Shown here: one piece after another, positions 1-14,190 of the stretch
Position numbering within the stretch: position 1 is the first letter of the stretch
Layout: the number at the start of each line of letters is the position of its first letter
Source: Diplonema japonicum
Lineage: Eukaryota; Euglenozoa; Diplonemea; Diplonemida; Diplonemidae
Length of the DNA stretch: 64,000 bases
Direction of reading: 5' to 3'
NCBI GenBank assembly: GCA_964019335.1
Contig: OZ025650.1
Span: forward strand, 199,001-263,000
The notes under the pieces: model-generated
What the model was told of the DNA's origin: nothing
Database searches by the model: none
What the model saw: the letters and a program-made list of their open reading frames with translations, nothing else
Program-made: the position numbers and the translations under genes

Positions 1-619
1 GTACAGGACAAGCCCCCCGCTAGAGGGCCGCCCTATGGGAGGGGGGGGTCTATCTGTTAATAAAAAATAAATAAAATAAAAAAAAAAAAGAGGGTGCAAA
101 AAAAAATCATCAGTTTTTGCAAGAAAAACAAAAGGGATACAATAAAAAAAAAAAGGCTTTCTTTTTTCTTCTTTTTTTTTCCGGACACTGTAAAAAAAAA
201 AAAAAAAAAAGGAGGGGAAACAAGGGGATCACTACTAAACTTATTTTTTTTTCTTTTTTTTTTTTTACGCTCCATATTCGCTAAGTGACCCGCCCAATGT
301 CCCAAAGGGGTTATAGGGGGCTATAGGGGAAAAAATGTCAAAAATGCCCAAAGGTTCATTGAATTTTTTTTTCCAAAAATTCCATATGTCGAACATGAAA
401 GAACGGTGAGTTCCAAGGAAGTTCCAAAAAAAATTTTCCAAAAAAAAAAATATTGGGGGCCAACCAAAATGACCTTGGAAGTCGCCATTTTGGGTTTTGG
501 CCATTTTTGCCAAACTTTTGCAACTGGGCACTTTTCCCTTTGAAAAACATGGTTAACAGGGTTCGATCCCAGAAGCCAGCATCTTCCTGACCAGTAGTTC
601 AGCCGAAAATATTTTCGAA

Positions 620-698
620 GGTGTAGTAGTCTAGTTGGGGGGGCTTTGCCCTGTACCTAGGCGAAGCGGGTTCAAGCCCCACTCCAGCGGATTTTTTT
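620..698 (+). other. tRNA-like module with pol III A box, B box and T-run
   Basis: An A box matching TRGYNNARNNG lies at 627-637 and a B box matching GGTTCRANNCC at 669-679. A run of seven T follows at 692-698, as in a pol III terminator. The acceptor arms do not pair, so this is not a working tRNA; a SINE head or decayed tRNA is more likely. A lone B-box-like word also occurs at 560-570. Confidence 0.45.
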
Positions 699-2078
699 AG
701 GCCCCCCACAGGGGAGAAACGGCAACCTGAACCGGTGTTTCCGCAAAAGCTTTTCGTAAGCTTGTGGGAGTCTAGTTGAAGAAAAGTGCAGTTTTGAGGG
801 AAGGACAGCTCTTAACATTGTAAGATTGTTAGTTGTTAGTCAGTAAGCATAACAGTCCTGTCCTCTGCACTTCGGCCGTAATCACCAAATACAAATGGGT
901 GGAGATGACGAGAAGGTCAAAGAGGGTTCCATAAGGGAGTTTATAGTTGAAGAGACAGATGCGCGTCTACGCCGTCCACCACAGGGCAACGTACAGTCCA
1001 AATGGAATGGCATAGTCATTTGAAAGTGACGTTGCCTTTGGGGCAGAAGTTATTTCTGCTTGGAAGGTACTTATGTGGGAATTACACCGATCACCGGTCA
1101 CGTTTGCGTTGGAAGATCCTTGACCCGCGTGCCCTGGTTTGATGACCAGCCTGAACGGAACGGAGACTATGAAACAAGCAGTGACGACGACCGGAGAATA
1201 CTTCCTACTCCTGAGAGCACACGGGCAACTCGAAGGGAAAGACCAAAGCAAGCCCTTCCAGCCAGCAGAGAGCCTCAGACAACGAGGACTCCAGATGGAC
1301 AGGATCGCGATAGCGGAGTACAGCCACAAGGAGCTCCACTACCGGGTCCACTACACAAAAGAGGGCAAGAAGTGAGATCTCAGAGCAGACGGAGTGGAAG
1401 TGCCATAAGCAGGCAAAAACAAAGGATGGCACCCCAGCCTCATCTTGTACAAGAAGCACAAGACCGAGGAAGCAGGGGAGGGCCACCCGAGGAACAACAG
1501 AGGACATGGATAACCTCCCCAACGCAGCAGCAACAACAGTAACAGCAGCAACAGCAGTAGCAGCAAAGACAGTAGCGACAACAGAAAGTAAAGAAGAAGA
1601 CATCAGTATCTCCTCCCCCTTCCTCCTCCTTCTCCCCTTCCTGCTGTTCTACTTCGGGTGGATCAAGCGTCTGAAGAAACAACAGATTTGACCCCTACTC
1701 TTCAGTGTACTAGAAACGTACACGACGCACCCCTGGAACAGATAACGGAAGGAAACGCTATGCACACCACCTGAGTGGTAGCTCAGGAAGCTGAAGTAGT
1801 ACGACGGACCGAGGAAGACGACAGTCACCACAATAACTCGTACTAGACTTCGAAAACTGGGAAAGGGGTAGATAAGTAGAGATAAGTAGACAAGGACGTT
1901 CCAGAACAGGAACCTCCTTTAGCTCATCTCTTATTCTGTGTTTATTTCATCACAGTGTTGATGGGCTGAGGCACGTCGTGAGTGTGTATCGCAAGGATAT
2001 CTGGTGTGAAAAGAAGGGAACCTACTCCACCCACTATGCCGGATGCGTGAGTAAAGATGGGGGGTCAGAGTTTTGAAT

Positions 2079-2177
2079 TCCTGTGTGGTAGAGTGGTTAC
2101 CGTGCTCACCTGTCAGGCCCCCTTGTTCCAGGAGTCGCGGGTTCGAATCCCGACGCAGTGGTTTTTTCATCAGGGTT
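2079..2177 (+). other. second tRNA-like module with A box, B box and T-run
   Basis: The A box is at 2086-2096 and the B box at 2140-2150, followed by six T at 2162-2167. A further B-box-like word with GGGTTCGAACCCC starts at 2173. The anticodon-loop-like stretch CTGTCAG resembles tRNA-Asp, but the acceptor and anticodon stems do not pair. Probably a tRNA-derived repeat rather than a gene. Confidence 0.4.
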
Positions 2178-2470
2178 CGAACCCCACTTGTGCCGTGTTT
2201 TTTCCACCGGAGCTGCTTCATTTTGTATAGTACAAAGTAAGGCAAATCACCAAAAAAAATTTTATTACAAAAAAAAATTCCATATGTCGAACATTGGGCC
2301 CCGGACGCAAATAAATCCATTCCAACCCTAGAAAAAGCAATTAGAAATTTTTTTAGCTCTTCAAAATGCGGTTTCTGGTGGGTCACTTAGCGAATATGGA
2401 GCGTTATAAATCGGATTTCTTTTTTTTTTTTTTTCTTCTTTACTCCATGGCAACCACAGTACTCCTACGC

Positions 2471-3417
2471 CTATGGGGCGATCCTCGGGGGGATCCCCCT
2501 GCCCGGGGGGTGTTTGGCTGAGACTCCCTTTCCCAAGGACGCGAGTGCACGCTCATCTCGAGGCGTTTCCGCAACCTTTAATTTAAAAAATCTTTTTATC
2601 CCACCCCACCCCTGTTCATACTCTGTCCAGTGATATTTCCGGTCGTCAGCCTTGCACAGCACGTACCCGCATTTCATGAGGTGTATCACAAAATCGTTCC
2701 ATTTTTTTACTTCTTCAGGTGTGGAATCTAATGTGGGGGGGAAAAAAAATTTTTTTTTTCCCCCTCCCCTTATGAATTCATACCTTTAGATGGGGGTTCT
2801 GGTTTAACAGGGATTTCAGGAACAACGAACAGGCCCAGCTTTGGACCTAGCGCGGCGTCCATCTTGATGGACAGAAGCTCAGCCCTCATCATGGAGCGCC
2901 ATTCTTCCATGTGGTCTGGGAGGTTCTCCAGGACGACCATTGATCCGGAGAAAGGGCACATTGCTTTGGTCCCCATGCGAGTGGACTCTCCTCGGAAGAG
3001 GGATGTGATGAGGTTTGCTGCTGAGGCACGTTGCTCAACAGGCACTTCTGACTGGTATTGACTGGATGCATACTGGGATCGCCTTTCGACATCGCCGTTT
3101 ACATTCAGCCTTGGAGGGCGGAGGGACGAGAGGAGTTGGCCTCTGTAAGCAGTGTCTGCTAAGGGGTCGGGTCTTGCAGGAAGATCTTCTTCTTCAACGG
3201 CCTCGGAATTTCTTAGGAGTCTTTCGCTTTCCCTTGCTAGTCTCTTCCATGCCTTCCTTTCGGACTCCCTGTGCTTCATCGCCTCCTTCTTCCCCACTCC
3301 ATCCTGCACCCTCGCGTCGTCCTTCCGCACCATCATCATCTCCACCCTGTTATTCCCCATCCAGTGAATGGGTACCATCTCAGCCTCTTCATCGTCGAAG
3401 TTCGTCCCATGTACCAT
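2471..3417 (-). CDS. Hypothetical protein, two exons (296 aa)
   Basis: Exons are 3417-2784 and 2727-2471. The 56-nt intron (2728-2783) starts GTATGA and ends TTAG; splicing keeps frame and replaces an early stop. The N-terminal third is acidic, then rich in Arg/Lys/Glu and probably helical (about residues 40-75). A motif with Cys, Pro-Phe and a His (about 160-175) looks like half a zinc finger. The C-terminal exon (about 212-296) holds a compact Trp/Tyr-rich segment, then a basic Gly/Pro tail. I do not recognise the family. It lies downstream of SERCA in the same direction. The ATG follows an A-rich stretch typical of starts in this window. Confidence 0.6.
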
Positions 3418-3749
3418 CTTTTCTTTTTTTTTTTTTTGCTTTTCCTTAGTGTTTTTTTTCTCTCCTTTTTTTTTGCATCACAACATGTGAAATGAAAGAA
3501 AAATAAAATGAAAGGGGGGGTATAATGGGTAAAGAAAAGAAAAGGGGGAGAGGGTGGGGTGGGATGTGCAGAATTGGTTTTTTTTTTTTTTTTCTTTTTT
3601 TTCACGGAATAAAATAAAAAAAATTTGTATAGCATAACTATAAGAGATGAGATAATATAAAAAAAAAAAAGTTGTTTCCCTCTTTTTTTTTTTTTTTTTC
3701 CTTCTTTCCCCGTTCTCCTTTTTTTTTTTTTGATTTCTTCGGTCACTCT

Positions 3750-3789
<40 letters not shown>

Positions 3790-3840
3790 TTCCTGATTCC
3801 TTTCGGTTACCCACTTTCTTCGTTTTCCTCTTTTTCTTTT
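3418..3840. other. Intergenic, homopolymers and a (CT)n microsatellite
   Basis: This gap between the SERCA stop and the next gene holds T and A runs and a perfect (TC)14 tract at 3753-3780. No gene is supported. Confidence 0.7.
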
Positions 3841-7876
<4,036 letters not shown>

Positions 7877-7902
7877 TTTAATACGCCTGTGTGAGGTGGG
7901 TT
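7877..7902 (-). promoter_or_regulatory. Candidate trans-splice acceptor of SERCA
   Basis: Read on the minus strand the sequence is CCACCTCACACAG followed by GCGTATTAAA and the ATG. A C/T-rich stretch with CAG 11 nt before the start resembles cis 3' splice sites here (CACAG, ACACAG), yet no upstream coding exon exists. This fits spliced-leader addition; it is inference without transcripts. Confidence 0.4.
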
Positions 7903-7954
7903 GCATGGTTCGACCATCCTTCAAAAAGTGACTTTGACTAAAGTCGTTGCTTTG

Positions 7955-8146
7955 TCACACATCATTCATTCCTTGTGTCACCTCTTCTCTTAGTTTGTCC
8001 ACTTCACCTCGCAGCTTGTTGCGCTCTTTGTCGATCGTTGCCCTTTTGAGCTCAATACGTACGGTGGCCTCTCTGAGCTGCTGCTCCAAAGCGCTTTTCT
8101 CAGCCTCAAAGGCTGTTTGCAAGCAATCAAGGCTTGTCAGGCTCAT
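7955..8146 (-). CDS. Small coiled-coil protein (63 aa)
   Basis: A 63-residue frame that is helical almost throughout, with Leu/Ala heptads and dense Glu/Lys/Arg from about residue 10 to the end. It sits between SERCA and the zinc-finger gene in the shared direction. I chose ATG 8146 because the upstream in-frame extension to 8251 is hydrophobic, compositionally different and crosses a likely leader region. Size and coiled coil recall small cofactors such as prefoldin-like or BLOC/BORC subunits, but I cannot assign a family. Confidence 0.55.
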   Translation of the reverse strand: MSLTSLDCLQTAFEAEKSALEQQLREATVRIELKRATIDKERNKLRGEVDKLREEVTQGMNDV

Positions 8147-8292
8147 GTTACCGCATGCTGTGCGGTGGTGGCACGGTTTGTGAATAAAAGGAAGAAACTT
8201 AGAAAAGAAGAAATAAAGGGAAATGTGTAAATATTTCAGAGATGGTTTCATATAATGCTAATGAGAGATTGTATGGTGCCACACATTATGGC

Positions 8293-9453
8293 TCACTGCT
8301 GTAGTTCGACATGCAGCTCGTAGAGGAAGGCTTCGAAGTGCTCCGCGTTGCGATCCAACATATCGTCGACGTGAGGCAGGCTGCTGGGGTCGGTGGCCGT
8401 GAGCAGTGCCATCAGCCTCTGACGGCGATCCAAGTGCTGTGTCGGTGACACCGCATCGGAGGGGTCCAAGTCCTCGTGGAGCCACCTCAAGAACTGCTCA
8501 GGACAGCCCCTGTACTCGTCGACGACCTCCTGTGCCATATGTATCTGCTCAGGGCATTTCTCCGCAAGAACCAACCGGATCTTGCCCATCAGTGTGCCAC
8601 GCTGTTTCGGATCGAATACGCTGAAAGGCACACAGTGGTGCCCGTGCCTCCGTTCAAGCTCTAAGAAGGCATGCTCGGGCTTAGGATACTCCTGCGTCAC
8701 ATACTCCATGTATTCAGGGGTGAGGTCCTTCTCGACGGCAAAGCTGCAGAACCTCAGCTGGTTGTCAAGGGTGACACAGTGCGGAGTTGTGGGGAGGGTG
8801 CCGTACTTTTCGACAGTGGCACGAAGGAGCTGTGGGAGGTGCGCGGCGTAGGTGGCGAAGATGGTGCCCAGTTGGCCGAGCATGGCAGGGTTGCGATGGG
8901 TGTACAAGTCCCGTACATGGTGCATGTAGTCGATGGCTTCCCCTCCCTGCTTGCCTTCTAGAGAAGTATCACTTCCGCAATTGTAGTGCGACACTGTGAC
9001 CATGGAGATCCCACGCTTTACTTCGCAAATCTTGTCATGGTCAGCAGCGTCGGCTTTGTTTATGAGTTTCTCGCACTGCTCGCACTGCACAACCGTTACC
9101 TCATGACACTCTTCCTGTTGTTCTTCTTTTTCTTCTTCAGAAATTGTCAGCCGCCTCTTTGCATTCCTCCTCTTTTTCTCCCTTAACCTCCTGCTCTGTT
9201 CCAACAACAGTTCGTACGATTCTTGTGTGCTCACGTGTCGATACAAGCCCACCTGCTTCTGCTTTCTCTTCTTCTTGGGCGCCCCAGGCACCTTCCTCTC
9301 TGTTTTTCTATCTGGTGTGCAAATGCCAACAATCTTCCCTAATGTTTTCTTCTTCTCCGATGGCTTTTCTGATTGGCTTTCTTTCTCGGAGTCTGTAAGA
9401 AGCAGTTTGTTCCTTGGGACCCCTACTTTTCTTTTTACATTTGCTTTGGGCAT
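8293..9453 (-). CDS. Basic protein with a C2HC zinc-finger-like motif, unknown (386 aa)
   Basis: Single-exon frame. Residues 1-110 are Lys/Arg/Glu-rich with likely nuclear localisation stretches and a short charged helix ending in a Glu/Gln run. Around 123-143 lies C-x2-C-x11-H-x3-C, spaced like UBZ or C2HC fingers. The rest (about 165-386) is a globular, probably all-helical domain with many Leu, Glu and His residues and no motif I recognise. It may be a nuclear nucleic-acid- or ubiquitin-binding protein; that is inference from composition only. Both neighbours run the same way. Confidence 0.7.
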   Translation of the reverse strand: MPKANVKRKVGVPRNKLLLTDSEKESQSEKPSEKKKTLGKIVGICTPDRKTERKVPGAPKKKRKQKQVGLYRHVSTQESYELLLEQSRRLREKKRRNAKRRLTISEEEKEEQQEECHEVTVVQCEQCEKLINKADAADHDKICEVKRGISMVTVSHYNCGSDTSLEGKQGGEAIDYMHHVRDLYTHRNPAMLGQLGTIFATYAAHLPQLLRATVEKYGTLPTTPHCVTLDNQLRFCSFAVEKDLTPEYMEYVTQEYPKPEHAFLELERRHGHHCVPFSVFDPKQRGTLMGKIRLVLAEKCPEQIHMAQEVVDEYRGCPEQFLRWLHEDLDPSDAVSPTQHLDRRQRLMALLTATDPSSLPHVDDMLDRNAEHFEAFLYELHVELQQ

Positions 9454-9950
9454 TTCTTTTTGAGACCCCTTCTTGAATGATAAACTATGAAAAAAAAACG
9501 AAATGGGAATTCGAGGGGGGGAAGGAAACTTTCTTTTTTTTCCCCCCGAAAAACACTAAACAACTTTTGAATAACTTCTCGTCTGCAAGGTCCCCACAGC
9601 AGAAAAATTGACCTTCAGCCACGTTGTTATGAGGAAAGATAGTAACGAAGAAGGGAAGTGGGTGGCGGTAGGGAAAGGGGGGATAATTATATTTCCTCTT
9701 GAGTGAAACATAGCACCTCCTCATTTTATTTTATTTCGGGTTCAGATGTTGCAGAGAGAAACGGTGAGGAGGTAACGGACTGCTTTTTTGCCTTTCTGTT
9801 CCAGGGCCTTTTTTTTTGCTTTTCTTGTTTCTTTTCGTTTCTTAATTCAAACAGACAACACTCGGTACAACTTTAAAAAGAAAACAAAATACGAGGGGAT
9901 TGTGCATCCATGTGACTTCTCTGGCTAGGGACAAGTAACAAACTTCAGCC

Positions 9951-11020
9951 TTACAAAGGCGACGGTGCGTTTGGCGTACTGGAGTGTTATTCCTTTACCC
10001 CATCCCATTACATACTCGAGAAGGTTGCTGTCGAAACCTTCAGCGTTCATCTTCACCTTGACGGCTCCTGCAGGCACGCCAACATCAAGCTGTGCAGTAT
10101 TAGCAAGTTTGACTACATCATACCATTTTGAAATAAGAAGCGAGTCGCGGGTCAAGCTTGCACGTGACAGCAGGAGGTGGTGCTGCGCCCCCTGGCGGCG
10201 CTGGTGCCCCCGGCGGAGGCGGCGCCCCAGGAGCGGGAGGAGGCGGAGGCGCGTTGCCACCAGGAGGTGGCGGAGGCATGCCACCCGGAGGCGGAGGAGG
10301 AGCACCACCCGGAGGTGGAGGAGGCATGCCACCCGGAGGTGGAGGAGGCATACCACCAGGAGGTGGAGGAGGCATCTTACCACCTGGCGGAGGAGGTGGC
10401 ATGCCACCAGGCGGCGGAGGGGGCATTTTACCACCCGGGGGCGGAGGAGGCATGCCGCCAGGAGGCGGCGGAGGCATTTTACCACCCGGGGGCGGAGGCG
10501 GCATGCCACCTGGGGGAGGGGGACCTCCAGGAGGTGGAGGCATGCCGCCTGGGGGCGGAGGCGGCCTGCCACCAGGAGGAGGAGGAGGACCACCGGGACC
10601 ACCAGGAGGCGGGGGAGGCATCCCACCTGGTGGCGGAGGAGGCATTTTGCCGCCTGGTGGCGGGGGTGGACCAGGAGGACCTCCACCAGGTGGAGGAGGG
10701 GGACCGCCAGCACCAGGAGGCGGGGGTGGGCCAGGAGGGCCACCACCCGCTGGGGCTGGAGGGGGTGCTGCTGATTTCGGTTCTTTTGGTTCACCGTCAC
10801 CAAGGTCGTCTATCGAGTTCAGTTTGTGGTCTAGCAGGTCGGTGGTAGTTTCTAGTCGCGTGAGGTCCTTTGAAACTTTCTCTAGCTTCTCTTCGCACGA
10901 CTGTGCAAATCTATTCAAGAACTGCGTTGTGTGTATAATAAATTTGTTCACCAGCTCGATGGTTTTCTGGTAGTCCATCGGCTTTTTTAGCGAGTAGTCC
11001 GCCACATCTTGCCTATACAT
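9951..11020 (-). CDS. WASHC3: WASH complex subunit 3 (CCDC53) with very long polyproline tract
   Basis: Exons 11020-10124, 10089-10016 and 9978-9951 (introns 34 and 37 nt) give 332 aa. The N-terminus matches the CCDC53 core: FIIHTTQFLNRFAQSCEEKL, then a Leu-rich coiled coil with LLDHKLNSID. The C-terminus has LASYFKM, then VGVPAGAVKVKM and a NLLDTPNAPSPL tail like the family's LLERPDAPVPDG; this decided the last acceptor. WASHC3 is a subunit of the WASH complex, which activates Arp2/3 on endosomes. Between coiled coil and tail sit about 180 residues of PPPPPGG repeats, each a possible profilin or SH3 ligand. The repeat also opens long false frames on the plus strand. Confidence 0.93.
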
Positions 11021-11145
11021 CGTTGCAGGCCGAGCACAGGGAGATCGGGCCCTTGCCCTTGTTGCCTGCAGTGAGGTTTAAAGCAAATGAAAAGAAAAAG
11101 AAGAAAGAAGTTCCGAAAACGATAGGATAAACAAAAAGATTCTAA

Positions 11146-14100
11146 TTACCATGGGATAGGGGGGATGCGGGAAGAGGAGAGAGCGGGGTCATGACCGCAG
11201 AGGGCCTTGGGGATGGTGTTGGAGTGGCGCAAGAGGTGCATTGAGATGAAGTCGATCCAGAGGAAGATCCCGAAGCGACGCTCGATGGGCGTAGTGGTGT
11301 CCTGCTTGGACATGTTTACGGAGTTCACGATGACAATGGCACGTTGGGCCTCAGGGCTGAGGGATTCCCATGTTTTCTTGTCCATCAGTACTAAGCCGTC
11401 GCTAATGTCCTTCCATGTATGAGGGAGCTGGCGTGAGACAACATTCGCACCACCGACCTCCAAGATGCTTGCAAAGACATTGTTAGCACAAACATGGACG
11501 TTCCATCCTCTAAAGGCCCCTCCGCCCAGATTCCTCCAGTACTGCACAGCCTTCGCCAAGAACCGTACCCGATCCATCTCCTTCGAGGAGCTTTTTATCT
11601 TCTTGTCTTCGACAATTTTTTGAACCATTTCATGTGACCATTCGTACTCGTGTTCCTCAAGCCACGACCCTTTACTCCCTGATGCCGTTACCCATTCGGG
11701 TGACATGATCCACTTGCCTGATGACATTGCAATGCAAGTATTCTCTGTTGTGATCAACGCCGATGCCACGTAGTGCGTTGCCTCGGCACACGTCTTTACA
11801 ACAATCCCTCCCAGCTCCTCCACAACTGTCGTGAGGAGCTCAATAGAGGTCGTTGAGATGGATATTGAGCTCTTCGCAGACACTGCAAAGCACACCCTTA
11901 TCATCTTTCGTGTCTTTCCGATATCCGTCTTCGTAACGGTGTCGAAGTTCAAGCAACCCCTCGGTGAAGGCGTCTCCGGGTCCTTCAGCACGGCCTTCAC
12001 AACCGGCGTCGGTTGAGACGATGCTACTGAATAGCTTCCCTTCTCTTGTTCTTTCTCGTCCGTTTTCCCCATCTTCGCGCTGTCCGGGAACAGCACCCAA
12101 TCCGTCTCGATAACAAAGTACCCAGAGGCCGCAGAGGCCGCAAGCCATTCTGCTGTCACACCTAGCACGATGCCGTGTCCACCTTTCTCCGCAGCACCCT
12201 TTGCTTTTTTAATCAGCGTGCTCTTGTACCCCTCCTCCTGGTAGTACGCCTTCATCGTCACAATGTGTGTTGTGACATGGGAGTCGTACCCAGCAGTAAC
12301 TTTTCCACCCATGAGATCCACCGCCTTGGCGAGGAGTTGCTGCTCGTAGACAGGTATGCCTGAGAAGCACACGGCTACACCAATGCCCTGCTTCTTAGCA
12401 GTGCGGAGCTTGCTGTGCTGAAGAAACGGTGATGGGGTCATGCCTGTGCCTTTGAACCCGCTCTGGATGTAAGTCTTGCGAATGGGGATGTGGTACATGA
12501 AGTGAGACGATGGGACTGGGAGGGACCCACCCTCGTTGAGGGTCGTAAGGGTTTTGGTGACAAAGATGACGGCCTCCGTGAAGGTCATGGTGTCGACGGG
12601 GAGGCGCGAGCCCCATGCCCGAGCCCTGTCACGGAACACCTTCTCAGACTTTTCTTTTTCAAGCTCGGAAAGCGATTTCTGAAAATTGAAGCACAGTGAC
12701 AGCCAATCTTCTGTGATGACCTGAACACCTTCCTTAACCTCCTCCCGTGTCTCGCTGACGTGCGCCGACGAGTGGTGCGGGACGACGTGGTAGTCTGCAG
12801 ACCTGTCGCCATGCGGCTTGACAACCTCCCCGCCATGCGACAGGATGATCTTGCATGCAGTAAGCTTGCCTGCCTTTGCGTACTCCAGTGAGATGGAGAA
12901 GACCTTCCCTTTGAACATGTTGGACTTGCCGAATAACTTCTGTGCCTTCTCCACGTTGACGGCCCCTGCTGTCGTCGACACAGACGAAGGGGGCTCCTTG
13001 ACGGGCTTGAGCGGTAACGGTGGCGGCATCGTGTCGATTTTCTTAGGCTGGACGGGAGCACGGATAGGAGGAGCAGGCTGAGGGGGGCGCAACGTGAGCT
13101 TTGCCATGCTGGCTCGAGGCTCCTGTGGTTTTTGGGTAAGAGAGTACAGGTACTTATCGGTGGGGAGGCGTTTGAATTGCAGCAAGCTGTCAAAGATCCA
13201 TTTAATGTTGACAACGTTGGTCGGGGGGAAGACAAAAGACGGGGACACGTAGGTGGACCCACCGGTGGCAATCTGTACTATTTGCTGTTGGTGGAGCAAA
13301 GGCCGCGAGTCGGGTGACGCAACAACAATGTGAGTGGTTCTGGGTGTGATGGTGAGGGTGCGGAAGGCCCCAAGGTGCGCGAGACAGGCAGCAGCCCAGC
13401 AACAACTTCGATCGTCAGCGTCGCCCTTGTGAAGGTACACGCACAGGCCTTTGAAGGGAGCAGTCATGAAGCACGTTTTGGATGATTGTTGCAAGGCATT
13501 CTCCAAGCTGCTCTCCAACGATGCTTCTATCTTCGTAGGCACGGCAGGCTCCGTGTTGATGACAGAATGCTTCGAGATACACTTCTCAGAGACGCTTCTA
13601 GCAGACACCGTCTCCTCTACAAACGAGCCCCACACGACGGGTATGCACTGCTTGTACGCATCGCGGACTATCTCACGAGACAGGACCTCTTGCTGCGAGC
13701 TTTCTGGATCTTGTTTGACGACAAGGATGGAACGCTTTGTGGTTAGGTCGAAGCTGAGTTCTCCGCCGTTTTGCATGATCACATCTGCGATTGGGTCTGT
13801 TGTGAGGAAGCCTGACAGGATCACTGTGAAACCTTTCAAAGCGAGGAGGCACATTTCGCAAGGGTCCAGCCTGTCACCCCCCGCACTGCATTGTTCTATC
13901 CATTCCTTGGTGACGCAGTCTATTTTAAGCTCCAGTGCGGCGTGGACTTTTTCTGTGTTTGTGTGCCCTGCTACCAGTACAGTGACCGCGCTGTTGAACT
14001 GTTCAGAGACCATGGCTCCCATCTTCATGACTGTCTCACCTAGGGCGTCTTTGTCCGATTTTGACAACCCTGTGAAGCTCACGACATCTGATGCTAAGGC

Positions 14101-14190
14101 GCCCGCTTTGTCTTTTCTTTTCTTTTTTGATGGATTTTCAGGCGGGGTATCTATCACGTCTATTCTCCGTTTTCTGCCCTTCGGAGGCAT
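11146..14190 (-). CDS. Multi-BRCT-domain protein (TopBP1/Rtt107-like architecture)
   Basis: Single-exon, 1,014 aa. A basic N-terminus with a nuclear localisation-like GRKRR and KKKRK leads into six or seven BRCT-like units at about 35-100, 113-195, 245-335, 425-505, 600-690, 770-850 and 905-985. Each shows the BRCT pattern: hydrophobic strand, a Gly-Gly or Gly-Ala turn, and a Trp in the last helix (for example TKEWIEQC, TEDWLSLCF, TAEWLAAS, SPEWVTAS). Tandem BRCTs bind phosphopeptides in the DNA damage and replication-checkpoint response. A proline-rich linker (about 365-405) splits the array. The number of BRCTs suits TopBP1, Rtt107 or Dpb11 relatives; I cannot choose between them. Confidence 0.85.
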   Translation of the reverse strand: MPPKGRKRRIDVIDTPPENPSKKKRKDKAGALASDVVSFTGLSKSDKDALGETVMKMGAMVSEQFNSAVTVLVAGHTNTEKVHAALELKIDCVTKEWIEQCSAGGDRLDPCEMCLLALKGFTVILSGFLTTDPIADVIMQNGGELSFDLTTKRSILVVKQDPESSQQEVLSREIVRDAYKQCIPVVWGSFVEETVSARSVSEKCISKHSVINTEPAVPTKIEASLESSLENALQQSSKTCFMTAPFKGLCVYLHKGDADDRSCCWAAACLAHLGAFRTLTITPRTTHIVVASPDSRPLLHQQQIVQIATGGSTYVSPSFVFPPTNVVNIKWIFDSLLQFKRLPTDKYLYSLTQKPQEPRASMAKLTLRPPQPAPPIRAPVQPKKIDTMPPPLPLKPVKEPPSSVSTTAGAVNVEKAQKLFGKSNMFKGKVFSISLEYAKAGKLTACKIILSHGGEVVKPHGDRSADYHVVPHHSSAHVSETREEVKEGVQVITEDWLSLCFNFQKSLSELEKEKSEKVFRDRARAWGSRLPVDTMTFTEAVIFVTKTLTTLNEGGSLPVPSSHFMYHIPIRKTYIQSGFKGTGMTPSPFLQHSKLRTAKKQGIGVAVCFSGIPVYEQQLLAKAVDLMGGKVTAGYDSHVTTHIVTMKAYYQEEGYKSTLIKKAKGAAEKGGHGIVLGVTAEWLAASAASGYFVIETDWVLFPDSAKMGKTDEKEQEKGSYSVASSQPTPVVKAVLKDPETPSPRGCLNFDTVTKTDIGKTRKMIRVCFAVSAKSSISISTTSIELLTTVVEELGGIVVKTCAEATHYVASALITTENTCIAMSSGKWIMSPEWVTASGSKGSWLEEHEYEWSHEMVQKIVEDKKIKSSSKEMDRVRFLAKAVQYWRNLGGGAFRGWNVHVCANNVFASILEVGGANVVSRQLPHTWKDISDGLVLMDKKTWESLSPEAQRAIVIVNSVNMSKQDTTTPIERRFGIFLWIDFISMHLLRHSNTIPKALCGHDPALSSSRIPPIPW

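Larger units (their letters stand above)
268..2403. mobile_element. TIR element with TTA flanks (PIF/Harbinger-like size class, non-autonomous)
   Basis: Positions 268-291 (start CGCTCCATATTCGCTAAGTG) reappear as a perfect 24-bp reverse complement at 2380-2403. Both ends are flanked by TTA (265-267 and 2404-2406), as in the TWA target duplication of PIF/Harbinger elements; the left TTA abuts a T run, so this is weak. A 17-bp word around CATATGTCGAACAT occurs near both ends (about 381 and 2278), in direct orientation. I see no transposase inside. Open frames at 1060-1690 are short, overlap in three frames and include a CAG/CAA microsatellite near 1528-1585. The element also carries tRNA-like modules listed separately. 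Superfamily assignment is inference. Confidence 0.6.

Noticed and set aside
1060-1690. Frames of 160, 78, 132 and 61 aa inside the left TIR element
   Set aside because: They overlap in different frames, share no motif, and include a CAG/CAA microsatellite. A hydrophobic C-terminal stretch at about 1612-1690 was noted but no consistent gene results.
2079-2161. Functional tRNA gene (Asp- or Ser-like)
   Set aside because: A and B boxes are good but acceptor and anticodon stems do not pair.
9925-9978. Alternative WASHC3 last acceptor giving the ending ELKFVTCP
   Set aside because: The nearer acceptor yields NLLDTPNAPSPL, which matches the family C-terminus.
9965-10973. Three long plus-strand frames over the WASHC3 polyproline region (Gly/Arg/Glu-rich)
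   Set aside because: The PPPPPGG DNA repeat is open in several frames; only the minus frame carries the WASHC3 N- and C-terminal motifs.
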